33,253 bases of DNA, taken from Endozoicomonas arenosclerae. Its GTDB lineage: Bacteria > Pseudomonadota > Gammaproteobacteria > Pseudomonadales > Endozoicomonadaceae. The position numbers and the translations under genes are program-made. Under the pieces are notes generated by a model, which made no database searches, had not been told where the DNA came from, and saw only the letters and a list, made by a program, of their open reading frames with translations. Numbering within the stretch: position 1 is the first letter of the stretch; every line of letters starts with the position of its first letter. Of this stretch, positions 1 through 7,559 are shown piece by piece. Location of the stretch: contig NZ_LASA01000079.1 of assembly GCF_001562015.1 (NCBI RefSeq), forward strand, positions 1 through 33,253. The letters are read 5' to 3'.

Positions 1-169
1 GAGGATAAGGAGGTCTTCCGTTGCCACGCTTAGGGTAATAGGGCTCGATTACGGCCTCTAAGCGTTTCCATGGAATCAGAACCTCCATTCTTTCAAGAAA
101 AATTTCCCTACGAGTTCTGCGTCGCTTCTGGCTGAATTCACTGTCGGAAAAAGAGAGTTGTTGGTCCAT
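1..169 (-). CDS. IS5 family transposase, N-terminal part (runs off window)
   Basis: The first 56 codons of an IS5-group DDE transposase, starting at ATG 169 and leaving the window at position 1. The peptide begins [17 protein letters not shown] and continues through [20 protein letters not shown], a close match to the start of E. coli IS5 transposase. The gene catalyses cut-and-paste movement of the element. The DDE catalytic residues lie outside the window, so intactness cannot be judged. A GAGG ribosome-binding site precedes the ATG and touches the base of a hairpin at 178-213. Confidence 0.9.
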   Translation of the reverse strand, partial: MDQQLSFSDSEFSQKRRRTRREIFLERMEVLIPWKRLEAVIEPYYPKRGNGRPPYP

Positions 170-177
170 GACTACCT

Positions 178-213
178 CTGATCAAGCTGCTGAGATTATT
201 ATCTCATGATCAG
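178..213 (-). promoter_or_regulatory. Leader hairpin of the IS transposase, left copy
   Basis: Same nested inverted repeat as at 33008-33043: outer arms CTGATCA/TGATCAG and inner arms TGAGAT/ATCTCA around AATA. It sits just upstream of the transposase ribosome-binding site. By analogy with other IS elements, such a structure may block translation of read-through transcripts; that role is inferred. Confidence 0.45.
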
Positions 214-324
214 GGACTTATTCGCAGGTTCCCTAGTTTGTTTGAACCAATGACTTAAAGAAACGGTCTAACTATCAAATATCTGGAAGATTATTCATCA
301 CAGATCAGTGAAAAGGAGTTTACT

Positions 325-1875
325 GTGCAAAAGCTTGATTCCTGCTTGCCCCCTATTCAGGCGACCCAAACTGACACAGCCTCAGTTAAACATGAGGGTG
401 AGGCTCTGTTCGCACATAAAAAAACATCCAGAGCAGAGACAGAAAACAAGTTACCTGAAGCTACTTGTTCAGAACTCACTGCACCCAGAAGTCCCGTCCA
501 AATGGTTGAAGATCATGCCATCATTGATCTGAGGAAGATTCCGTTTTATCAGCTCCTGATGCCAGAGAGTTTTTTTCCAACATCATTGTGTAAGCATCTT
601 GAAGCATACCAACACAGTGCAATCGAGGAGCTGAAGCAGCGCTTCGATCAAACTATAAAAGCCATGAGACTGAGTTCAAAACACAGTCATCTCATCCAGG
701 AAGTCCGAGACTCAATGCTAAGTCTCTCCTCCATAAAAGATTCTATTGCCCCTCTCAGTAAACTGGGCTCTCAATTCAAAGCTCATCTTGCTGTGGCTGG
801 CATCAATACTCCAGAGATACATGACAGAGCTTTTCAGGATGTCTCTTTCCGTCTGGTGACCCCTATGCTCCAACAACTGGGGCTTTATGAAAAACACCAG
901 ACCATGAAAAAATGCTTCGGCTATCCCATGAGGCCTTCACTGAAGCTACCCTGCGAACTGAATCCTGACCCGGTATATGACCCGAATCTCTATGACTGTT
1001 TCTGCCAATTCCTCAGCGATCAACTCAAAGGAACCACTAGAGGCTTTCCCGTCAAACTATTAGGCTTTGTGCCACCCGGATTTGCGGATCCCGACGCATC
1101 GACTCGAGGCTATATGGACAGCTTCTGGTCATTAAATATGAGTCATGGAAACCTGACTCATCTTCTGCAGCTCTTTCTTCAAAAAGACGCAGGACACATG
1201 AACAGTGATGCACTGAAATGGATCATCAAACATGATTTTTGGACACTGATTATGGAATTCAACGGTTTCCTGTCTTTTGATTCATTCACGGTAACAGAAC
1301 CGCAAGATGACGACCTGAAAATATTGGATAGCCTGAGGCTTGATGACACAGACACTATTCCGGCCAGACTCTCCCTGATCGGTTTAAGACGGTCACTACT
1401 GGGTAACTCACCGGATGCCCTTCACACCAGATTGCTTTGCAGTGAATTTTCATTAGCTATCAGGCAGCTAAACAGCCAGCTTTCGCCAGAAAAACGAGCC
1501 TCATTCATTCAGAACATTCTGAAACAAGCAGCTGACGAGAGTGATGACAAGAACATACAAACACTCAAGCAGGTTGAAGAAAACCTGGCTCTCATTGAAT
1601 GGATCATTCGAAACGATCAGCTGAAAACTCTGGGAGAGATTTCTAAATTTCTGGGTAAAACACCCCATACGGTTTTAACACACGATGACTCTTTAAATGG
1701 CCAATTTTCAACCGGCACACCCCAAGTAGAAAAATGTGTGAGAGAAGAAGCCAGGAGAGATATCGCCAAAGGCAAAAAAGTATATGGCATCAATGCACAG
1801 GGGACGAAAAAAATAAGACTGGACAGTCACTCCAGACTGGAAAGGTACACCGCCTTTATGGTTTATTCCGATTGA
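325..1875 (+). CDS. Hypothetical protein, paralogue of the facing gene at 1877-3451
   Basis: A 516-residue protein of no recognised family. It has no signal peptide or membrane segment, so it is probably cytoplasmic or exported by a leaderless route. The GTG start at 325 is supported by AAAAGGAG 8 bases upstream. It is clearly related to the convergent neighbour: shared blocks are LRKIPFYQLLMPESFFP (about residues 70-86), LLGFVPPGFADP, a WSLNMSHGNLTHLLQL block, and a C-terminal stretch with EEARRDIAKGKKVYGI that ends in Y-x-x-F-M-V-Y-S-D. The first 65 residues are low-complexity and not conserved between the two. Only one base separates the two stop codons. No function is assigned; a lineage-specific expanded family, possibly host-interaction related, is speculation. 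Confidence 0.85.
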   Translation: MQKLDSCLPPIQATQTDTASVKHEGEALFAHKKTSRAETENKLPEATCSELTAPRSPVQMVEDHAIIDLRKIPFYQLLMPESFFPTSLCKHLEAYQHSAIEELKQRFDQTIKAMRLSSKHSHLIQEVRDSMLSLSSIKDSIAPLSKLGSQFKAHLAVAGINTPEIHDRAFQDVSFRLVTPMLQQLGLYEKHQTMKKCFGYPMRPSLKLPCELNPDPVYDPNLYDCFCQFLSDQLKGTTRGFPVKLLGFVPPGFADPDASTRGYMDSFWSLNMSHGNLTHLLQLFLQKDAGHMNSDALKWIIKHDFWTLIMEFNGFLSFDSFTVTEPQDDDLKILDSLRLDDTDTIPARLSLIGLRRSLLGNSPDALHTRLLCSEFSLAIRQLNSQLSPEKRASFIQNILKQAADESDDKNIQTLKQVEENLALIEWIIRNDQLKTLGEISKFLGKTPHTVLTHDDSLNGQFSTGTPQVEKCVREEARRDIAKGKKVYGINAQGTKKIRLDSHSRLERYTAFMVYSD

Positions 1876-1876
1876 G

Positions 1877-3451
1877 TCAGTCTCTATAAACAACAAACGA
1901 CTGATATTTGCTTAAGTCTGAATGCTGATCCAACACTTTAGCCTTGGTTGAGCCTGGCTTGATACCCAGAACCCTTCTTCCTTTTGCCAGATGTCTTCTC
2001 GCCTTTTCCCTGATAACAGGCTCCGCTTTATCTTTCCCTACAAAACTGTAGGTATCACTCAGATCTTTAAACAATGCATCTGAAGACTGAAGCCCCATGA
2101 AACTCGCAATCTGATCCATACTTTTCAGCTGCTTATGCGTAATGCAGCTCTCAAGAGCGGTTAGATTTCTGGCCACATCTCTCAGCAGAGATTTGTTCAG
2201 CAAGTCGGAATCACAGGGTTTCATACCCAGAACCTGAGTGATCAGCTCTACCCTGCCTTCTGCATCAAGATCTTCAGACAAACAATCAATGGCCTGGGAA
2301 AACTCTCCTGCCAGGAAGAAACGATGGATAAAGCTGGGGCCATTGGCACACAATGCGGCTTCTCCACCTTGTAAATTAATCAGGGAAATATCCAGGTCAT
2401 CCTTCTCCCCTTCCAGTGTTCGAGCCATCTGTTTATCTTCCGAGCCTGGGTCAATAATGGAGTAGCCATCACAAGCAGGTACATAGATCCTGTCCAATAC
2501 CCACCCCCATAATCCATGATCAACCATATAAGCTAATGAGTCCTTATCAAGAATACCGGCTTCAACTAACAAGACTAACTGGATCAGGTGAGTCTCATTG
2601 CCATGCAGAAAATTGAGCGACCAGTGACTGTCAATAAAGCCACTGCCTCTGACCCTTGGATTAGCCACTTTTGAAGGCACAAAGCCCAGAAGCTCACATA
2701 ATGGTCCTTCAATGCCTGCTGCTTTCAACTTTTCTCGCAGGAATGCCTGCAATTGCCTGGAACCCTTTAACTCCGGGTGGTCTTCACCTGGTTTTCTTTT
2801 GGGAATTCTAAGGGATTGCTGGTTGGCAAACTCAACGGCCGCAGGTGAATTAACGTATTCTTTGCTTTCTAGCAGGTTGATTTGTCTTGCGGTATAACGT
2901 CTTTCTTCCATCTCACAGAAATCTTCAACCGCAGTCTCAGGATAGGGCTCTCCTGTCTTCTGATCATAAAATGCTCTGAACTCGTTACCCAGACGAGCAA
3001 GTGGGCCTACCAGCCGCCTGATATCGGATAAATAGTCTAGCGCCACCAAAGCTTTCATGGCCTGGGGTGATTTGGCCATGACTTCTTTAGGTAACGCATT
3101 GGCATGAAGACGAGAAAAGTTATCCCGACTACGATGCTGATTCATGAAAACATAGTTTTCCAAATGAGTCTTGAAAGCCGGGGGGAAGTAGTGGGAGGGC
3201 ATGAGCAGCTTACAGAATGGTAATTTAGTGAGGTCAACGACCGTTTTATAAGCCACTCTTCCTTTTTCCAATTCTTTAACGTCGAACTCACTGAGTATCG
3301 GCCTACCTATCTTGAACTCTTTGGCAGATGACTTCGCCACAGATCGTCCAGACATTGAGGCCTGCTCATCACTCTGATGGACAGGACCAGCCTCCTGAAT
3401 ATCAGGTAGCTCGAGACGGGTATCATCTAAAGTCGGAAAGCCAAAACTCAA
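1877..3451 (-). CDS. Hypothetical protein, paralogue of the facing gene at 325-1875
   Basis: A 524-residue protein starting at TTG 3451, which has AAAAGGAG a few bases upstream, the same ribosome-binding site as its paralogue. Shared blocks with the paralogue are LTKLPFCKLLMPSHYFP near residue 72, LLGFVPSKVANP, WSLNFLHGNETHLIQL, and the C-terminal EKARRHLAKGRRVLGI followed by Y-x-x-F-V-V-Y-R-D. There is no signal peptide and no recognisable domain. Conservation is strongest in a central block around the WSLN...HGN...THL signature and at the C-terminus, which may mark the functional core. The N-terminal 55 residues differ. Function unknown. Confidence 0.85.
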   Translation of the reverse strand: MSFGFPTLDDTRLELPDIQEAGPVHQSDEQASMSGRSVAKSSAKEFKIGRPILSEFDVKELEKGRVAYKTVVDLTKLPFCKLLMPSHYFPPAFKTHLENYVFMNQHRSRDNFSRLHANALPKEVMAKSPQAMKALVALDYLSDIRRLVGPLARLGNEFRAFYDQKTGEPYPETAVEDFCEMEERRYTARQINLLESKEYVNSPAAVEFANQQSLRIPKRKPGEDHPELKGSRQLQAFLREKLKAAGIEGPLCELLGFVPSKVANPRVRGSGFIDSHWSLNFLHGNETHLIQLVLLVEAGILDKDSLAYMVDHGLWGWVLDRIYVPACDGYSIIDPGSEDKQMARTLEGEKDDLDISLINLQGGEAALCANGPSFIHRFFLAGEFSQAIDCLSEDLDAEGRVELITQVLGMKPCDSDLLNKSLLRDVARNLTALESCITHKQLKSMDQIASFMGLQSSDALFKDLSDTYSFVGKDKAEPVIREKARRHLAKGRRVLGIKPGSTKAKVLDQHSDLSKYQSFVVYRD

Positions 3452-3519
3452 GGGAGAACTCCTTTTCTCATTAATTTGAACTTTTGACTCCCTCTCTCTG
3501 CCCTGTGTTCATAACAAGC

Positions 3520-3538
3520 TTGTCAGCCATTCTGACAA
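3520..3538. other. Short inverted repeat between two minus-strand genes
   Basis: TTGTCAG and CTGACAA face each other across a 5-base gap, upstream of the 1877-3451 gene and downstream of the dehydrogenase gene. There is no T-run on either side, so a terminator is weakly supported; an operator for the downstream gene is equally possible. Confidence 0.3.
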
Positions 3539-3557
3539 TGACTGCCATTCAGGGCGC

Positions 3558-4466
3558 TTACTCTTCATCCTCATAAAAATCGTAAAGCCTGGGCTGGCTC
3601 AACTTCACCCCAGGCGGCACGGGAATATTTTCGGGCACAAAGTAGTCTGGCACCAGTGCACTGCCGGGCACCATACTGTACTGCTCAAGGTCTCTAACGC
3701 CTTCTTCGTAGAGCAGGGTGTCATCTATGCAGAAGTGGCCAGTGAACTCTTTTGAAGGTTTGGAGACAATGGCAAACGCCGCATCAGCCATGATGTCCGG
3801 CTTTCGAAACTCTGACCTTAACGATTCACCACCATGGACAATGGCAGCCGGGGAGTCGATGCCAACTCTGGGCCACAGGGTGTTCACTGCAATCCCGTCA
3901 TCCTTGAACTCGGAAGCCCAGCCCAGGGAGTAAAGGCTGACAGCAAACTTGGATACCGAATAAGGCGAAGTGTATTTGAACCAGACCGGTTTGATATCCA
4001 ATGGCGGAGCCAGATTGAGAATATGAGGATTTTCGGACTTTTTCAGATGGGGGTAGCAGGCCTGGGTGACCATAAAAGTGCCGCGTTCATTGACATCGAA
4101 CAGCAGGTCATGCCTTTTAATGGCCGTAGCCATTGAGTGCTCCATCCAGAAAGCCGCAGCATTATTGATACAGATATCAATGCCACCAAACACAGAGACG
4201 GTTTCTGCCACAGCAGCCTGAACGGCTTTTTCATCCCTGACATCCATAACAATGGGTAAGGCCTTGCCACCCAGGGCTCTTACCTGTTCAGCCGTTTCAT
4301 GGATGGTGCCGGGAAGTTTGGGATGAGGTTCTGCCGTTTTTGAGCAGATGGCAATATTGGCACCGGCTCGGGCAAAACGTTTGGCAATAGCTAAACCTAT
4401 GCCTCTTGAGCCACCTGACAGGAAGACAGTTTTTCCTTTAAGTGACGTTGTTTCTTCTTGCGACAT
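3558..4466 (-). CDS. Short-chain dehydrogenase/reductase, HSDL2-like
   Basis: A 302-residue NAD(P)-dependent oxidoreductase of the classical SDR fold. The cofactor-binding motif SGGSRGIG is at residues 17-24, followed by the structural NNAA motif and the catalytic YxxxK (YSVSK). The stretch APPLDIKPVWFKYTSPYSVSK and the TLWPR segment match the HSDL2 (hydroxysteroid dehydrogenase-like 2) subfamily; the SCP2 domain of animal HSDL2 is absent. The residue aligned with Ser in HSDL2 (SPPL) is Ala here. Substrate unknown; fatty or steroidal carbonyl compounds are typical for the group. ATG 4466 has AGGAG upstream. nagB lies 101 bp upstream on the same strand, so cotranscription is possible without an obvious functional link. 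Confidence 0.88.
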   Translation of the reverse strand: MSQEETTSLKGKTVFLSGGSRGIGLAIAKRFARAGANIAICSKTAEPHPKLPGTIHETAEQVRALGGKALPIVMDVRDEKAVQAAVAETVSVFGGIDICINNAAAFWMEHSMATAIKRHDLLFDVNERGTFMVTQACYPHLKKSENPHILNLAPPLDIKPVWFKYTSPYSVSKFAVSLYSLGWASEFKDDGIAVNTLWPRVGIDSPAAIVHGGESLRSEFRKPDIMADAAFAIVSKPSKEFTGHFCIDDTLLYEEGVRDLEQYSMVPGSALVPDYFVPENIPVPPGVKLSQPRLYDFYEDEE

Positions 4467-4567
4467 GGCGGCTCCAGCTCCTGAGTTGATGGTAAATTCA
4501 TCTTGTCAGAAGCTGGAAAAGGGCAGTACGCCCATTCGAGGTATGCCAAAAAATGATCGGCTGATAG

Positions 4568-5368
4568 TTATAGTCCGCGAATGTTCTCGGCTTCCAGCTC
4601 GGCAAAGTATTTCAGGGTCTTCACTCGCAGTTCCATGGTGGCGTCCTCATCACAGACGATCATGGCTTTTGGATGCATCTGCATGGCAGAAACAGTCCAC
4701 AAGTGATTCACGGAACCTTCTACTGCGGCGTGCAGGGCATAAGCCTTGTCAGCCCCAGTGATCAGAATCATCACTTCTCGGGCATCCATCAGAGTGCCAA
4801 CACCAATGGTCAGAGACAGTTTTGGCACCTGATTGATATCGTTGTCAAAGAAACGGGAGTTAGCCTGACGGGTTTTGTCGGTCAGGGTTTTGATACGGGT
4901 ACGAGAAGTCAGGGACGAGCCTGGCTCATTGAAAGCAATGTGCCCGTCGTGACCTACACCGCCCATAAACAGATCTATGCCGCCATAGGATTTGATCTTG
5001 TCTTCATAATGCTGACATTCAGCTTCCAGATTTTCCGGATTGCCGTTGAGCAGGTTGATGTTCTCATGGCGGATATCAATATGCTCAAAGAAATTCTTGA
5101 ACATGAAGGTACGGTAGGATTCAGCGTGATCAGCAGGAATACCCACGTACTCATCCATGTTGAAGGTGACTACATGCTCAAAGCTCACCTCACCCGCACG
5201 GTTCATCTCAATCAGGTTTTTATAGGTAGCCATTGGCGTACTGCCTGTCGGCAGACCCAGGACAAAGGGCTTGTCTGCTGTTGGCTTGAACTCGTTGATC
5301 CGCTTGGCAATGTGTTTAGCGGCCCATTTGCCCACGTCGGCTTTAGCGGATAGAGGGATTAAACGCAT
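4568..5368 (-). CDS. nagB: Glucosamine-6-phosphate deaminase
   Basis: Converts glucosamine 6-phosphate to fructose 6-phosphate and ammonia in the cytoplasm, the last step of amino-sugar catabolism. The protein is 266 residues, the same length as E. coli NagB. Visible motifs are LGLPTGSTP (phosphate binding, residues 37-45), NMDEY with the catalytic Asp72, and [11 protein letters not shown] carrying the active-site Asp, His and Glu. No nagA, nagE or nagK is present in the window, so the deaminase is separated from the usual partners. A perfect 14-bp palindrome at 5447-5460 upstream suggests control by a LacI-type repressor. A supply of substrate from chitin or host glycans is inferred. Confidence 0.97.
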   Translation of the reverse strand: MRLIPLSAKADVGKWAAKHIAKRINEFKPTADKPFVLGLPTGSTPMATYKNLIEMNRAGEVSFEHVVTFNMDEYVGIPADHAESYRTFMFKNFFEHIDIRHENINLLNGNPENLEAECQHYEDKIKSYGGIDLFMGGVGHDGHIAFNEPGSSLTSRTRIKTLTDKTRQANSRFFDNDINQVPKLSLTIGVGTLMDAREVMILITGADKAYALHAAVEGSVNHLWTVSAMQMHPKAMIVCDEDATMELRVKTLKYFAELEAENIRGL

Positions 5369-5446
5369 AATGTAACACCCGGTTGTAGACCTTCTGAACT
5401 CTGTTTAGCCGGATGATGGCGATTTGTCATCATTTTTTCGGCTTAA

Positions 5447-5460
5447 TGTAACCGGTTACA
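5447..5460. promoter_or_regulatory. Palindromic operator-like site between nagB and the creA-like gene
   Basis: TGTAACCGGTTACA is a perfect 14-bp palindrome with the central CG typical of LacI/GalR/GntR-type operators. It lies 79 bp upstream of nagB and about 100 bp upstream of the divergent lipoprotein gene. No LacI-family regulator gene is in the window. A weaker half-site, TGTAACACCCGGTTGTA, occurs next to the nagB start (about 5371-5387). Confidence 0.5.
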
Positions 5461-5562
5461 CTACCACTTTTAAAAGAAATGGCCTATCTCACAGATCAAT
5501 GTTTTGTTATTAATGTCCGAAATCCAGATGCTTGGAACTCCACTCCTCAAACAGGTATGGCC

Positions 5563-6042
5563 ATGAAACTCTTACTGCCCCTGACTGCAGCGATGCTGCT
5601 ATTAACAGGTTGCTCTAATGAAAACGAAGTGGGCAATGTCAGCCTGGGCCTGTTCACCACCAAAGACATCAAAATTGAAAAAGTGAATGACCCTCTGGTC
5701 ACAGGGGTTACCTGCCATATCAGCCATATCAAGGCCGATCTGAGTTTTGCCGATCCGTCTGACATGGGGATCTCCTGTCGCCAGACCGGTCCCATCACCC
5801 TGGACATGATCAAGGCCATTGATAAAAGTCCCAGTGGCGAGATTGTCTTCAAGTCTTCCAAGAGTGTGCTGTTCAAATCCCTGAAGATTCGCCGTATCTG
5901 GGATGCCCAGAACAAGACTCTGATCTATCTCAGCTACTCAACAAAAGAGGTGGAAGGCAGCCATAAGCACTCTATGTCGACGGTGCCACTCTGGGGTAAT
6001 GACGTTTGGGGGGAACTGGAAGAAATGCCTGCTAAACGGTAG
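5563..6042 (+). CDS. CreA family lipoprotein
   Basis: A 159-residue protein matching E. coli CreA along its length: TCHISHIKADLSFADPSDMGISC, a QTGPI segment, the GEIVFKS.KSVLFKSL block, and VEGS followed by a closing S-T-V-P segment. The family is small and exported, with no agreed function. The N-terminus from Met 5563 is a lipoprotein signal with lipobox LLTGC, so the mature protein is probably anchored by a lipid on Cys. The reading frame is open back to 5479, but a start there would bury the signal sequence behind 28 residues. ATG 5557 is two codons upstream of the chosen ATG; AGG at 5553-5555 is better spaced for 5563. Transcribed divergently from nagB. Confidence 0.85.
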   Translation: MKLLLPLTAAMLLLTGCSNENEVGNVSLGLFTTKDIKIEKVNDPLVTGVTCHISHIKADLSFADPSDMGISCRQTGPITLDMIKAIDKSPSGEIVFKSSKSVLFKSLKIRRIWDAQNKTLIYLSYSTKEVEGSHKHSMSTVPLWGNDVWGELEEMPAKR

Positions 6043-6060
6043 TTCGGATCAACATCTTAT

Positions 6061-6102
6061 AAAAAAGTCTGCGGGACCGGTTTGGGGAAAACGTCCCGCA
6101 GA
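6061..6102 (-). terminator. Rho-independent terminator of the thioredoxin gene
   Basis: Ten-bp stem TCTGCGGGAC/GTCCCGCAGA (6068-6077 and 6093-6102) with a 15-base loop. Read on the minus strand it is followed by C and six T residues (6066-6061), so it serves the thioredoxin gene. The 3' end of the plus-strand creA-like gene lies just beyond it, and the hairpin may also slow transcription from that side. Confidence 0.75.
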
Positions 6103-6175
6103 AGACACCACAAATAAACACAGAATCTATGAAAAACCTCCTCGGGCAAGAAAATGAAATGCTCAGAGTAAAAAG

Positions 6176-6514
6176 TTAGCGCTTCTTGGCTTTGGCCATA
6201 TGATCATCGAGCCACTGAGTGACCGCTTTTTCCGGCTTTGAGCCCACCAGCTGATCAACAGCCTGGCCCTTATGAAACAAAATCAGAGTCGGTACGCCGC
6301 GAATACCATGTTGCTTGGCCAGCTCCTGCAGCTCATCAACATTTGCCTTGCTGGTCGCCACCTTGCCTTCATAACTGTCGCCAATCTTTTCGATCACCGG
6401 ATTCATGACTTTGCAGGGACCACACCAGGTCGCCCAGAAGTCCACCAGTGACCAGTCGGAATTGTTGTTGATACGCTCAAAATGATTATTATCGGTGAGT
6501 TCGTGAACACTCAT
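6176..6514 (-). CDS. Thioredoxin
   Basis: A 112-residue single-domain thioredoxin, reducing disulfides in cytoplasmic proteins with electrons from thioredoxin reductase. The active site WCGPC is at residues 30-34 in FWATWCGPCK, and the cis-proline motif GVPT follows later. The start is ATG 6514, preceded by AAGGAG 9 bases upstream; the open frame extends to 6580 but the extra 22 residues are not thioredoxin-like. It is divergent from an AraC-family gene, which may regulate it. It could be the housekeeping TrxA or a second copy (the family name trxA is not certain). No signal peptide, so not a periplasmic Dsb protein. Confidence 0.92.
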   Translation of the reverse strand: MSVHELTDNNHFERINNNSDWSLVDFWATWCGPCKVMNPVIEKIGDSYEGKVATSKANVDELQELAKQHGIRGVPTLILFHKGQAVDQLVGSKPEKAVTQWLDDHMAKAKKR

Positions 6515-6621
6515 TGAATCAATCTCCTTGAAATGGCTTATTATTCTCTGCACAGCAATGAAAAGTACGGCGTTCTCCAAGGCTGGTGACGAGCTTTCCT
6601 GTATCTACATGAGCAATATTA

Positions 6622-6645
6622 AGCCAGCTGTGAGATGATCTGGCT
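6622..6645. promoter_or_regulatory. Inverted repeat in the thioredoxin/AraC divergent promoter region
   Basis: AGCCAG and CTGGCT are separated by 12 bases, 33 bp upstream of the AraC-family ATG. The position between two divergent starts suits a regulator-binding site, but the match is short. Confidence 0.25.
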
Positions 6646-6677
6646 CAAATCGTCTCTTTTATGGATTCGTTCGTCTC

Positions 6678-7511
6678 ATGGATAAGCTTGCTTCGATCCT
6701 CAACCAGTTCTCCTTTTCAACAGGGGTTTTCTACACCGGACAGCTATGTGGCCTGGGTTCCTTTGAAGACGAAAAGAGCCAGGTTGGCCATATCCATTTG
6801 CTGAAACAGGGCGTTCTGGAGGCCAAAGAACCGGGCAAAGCCGCTATTGTTTTTGATGAGCCCACCCTGCTGTTTTACCCCAGACCCACATCCCACACGA
6901 TCAGGGCCGACAAAGAGTCCAATACCGAAGTTGTGTGTGCTGAAGTTCATTACGGCGCAGGCCCCAGCAACCCTCTTGCCAGCTCAATACCTTCACTGGT
7001 CAGCATCCCGGTTAATCATGACCCACGATTCAAGGAGACGGTTGAATGGCTGTTTGAAGAAGCTTTTGGCAGCAAGTGCGCCCGTCAGTTGGTTATGGAT
7101 AGGCTCTGTGAGCTGCTGATCGTCCAGTTGCTCCGCTGGGTTATCAACAATCGTCAGGTCGATGTAGGCCTTCTGGCCGGGCTGGCCGATTCCCGACTGG
7201 CCAAAGCCATGGAAGCCATCCATAAAGAGCCGGAAAAAAACTGGAATCTGGTTGAGCTGTCTGAATTAGCCATGATGTCCCGATCCCGCTTTGCAGCTCA
7301 TTTCAGGGAAGTCACAGGTCAGACACCGGGAGACTACATCGCCAGCTGGAGAGTCGAAGTCGCCAAGTCCATGCTCAAAAAAGGCAAACGGGTCGGCTGG
7401 GTAGCCAATGAAGTCGGCTATGAAAACACTTCCACTCTGGCCAGAACCTTCCGTAGCAAAACCGGAATGAGCCCCAAGGAATGGCAGAAGCAATTTGCCA
7501 GCCATCTCTAG
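6678..7511 (+). CDS. AraC-family transcriptional regulator with N-terminal cupin domain
   Basis: A 277-residue DNA-binding regulator. The N-terminal half (about 1-165) looks like the cupin_6 domain found in one AraC subgroup, with HIHLLKQGVLEA and a LLFYPRPTSHTI stretch. The C-terminal 100 residues carry the two helix-turn-helix motifs, the first in LVELSELAMMSRSRFAAHFREVTG and the second in VGWVANEVGYENTSTLARTFRSKTGMSPKEW. Start is ATG 6678. Members of this subgroup often sit beside, and regulate, an oxidoreductase or redox gene, so the divergent thioredoxin gene is the likely target. Ligand unknown. The next gene begins 48 bp downstream on the same strand and could share the transcript. Confidence 0.9.
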   Translation: MDKLASILNQFSFSTGVFYTGQLCGLGSFEDEKSQVGHIHLLKQGVLEAKEPGKAAIVFDEPTLLFYPRPTSHTIRADKESNTEVVCAEVHYGAGPSNPLASSIPSLVSIPVNHDPRFKETVEWLFEEAFGSKCARQLVMDRLCELLIVQLLRWVINNRQVDVGLLAGLADSRLAKAMEAIHKEPEKNWNLVELSELAMMSRSRFAAHFREVTGQTPGDYIASWRVEVAKSMLKKGKRVGWVANEVGYENTSTLARTFRSKTGMSPKEWQKQFASHL

Positions 7512-7559
7512 GAGCACAGACTTCTATAGTTATTGAAGAGCTCATCACAAGGACAGAAA

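Larger units (their letters stand above)
1..232 (-). mobile_element. IS5-group insertion sequence, left copy (partial)
   Basis: Positions 1-236 are the exact reverse complement of 32985-33220. The end inside the window reads GGAACCTGCGAATAAGTCC on the IS strand, much like the IS5 terminal inverted repeat, and abuts CTAG, which fits the YTAR target of IS5. The transposase gene points out of the window, and the other end of the element lies outside it. The exact tip is ambiguous by a few bases because CTAG is itself palindromic. Confidence 0.9.

Noticed and set aside
325-3451. Toxin-antitoxin or type III effector assignment for the paralogous pair
   Set aside because: The size, convergent layout and absence of known motifs do not support either label.
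4673-5353. Plus-strand 226-codon open frame
   Set aside because: It is antisense to nagB, which has full family support; the peptide has no family features.
5479-5562. Longer start for the CreA-like protein at 5479
   Set aside because: It would place the lipoprotein signal peptide internally; starts at 5557 or 5563 fit export.
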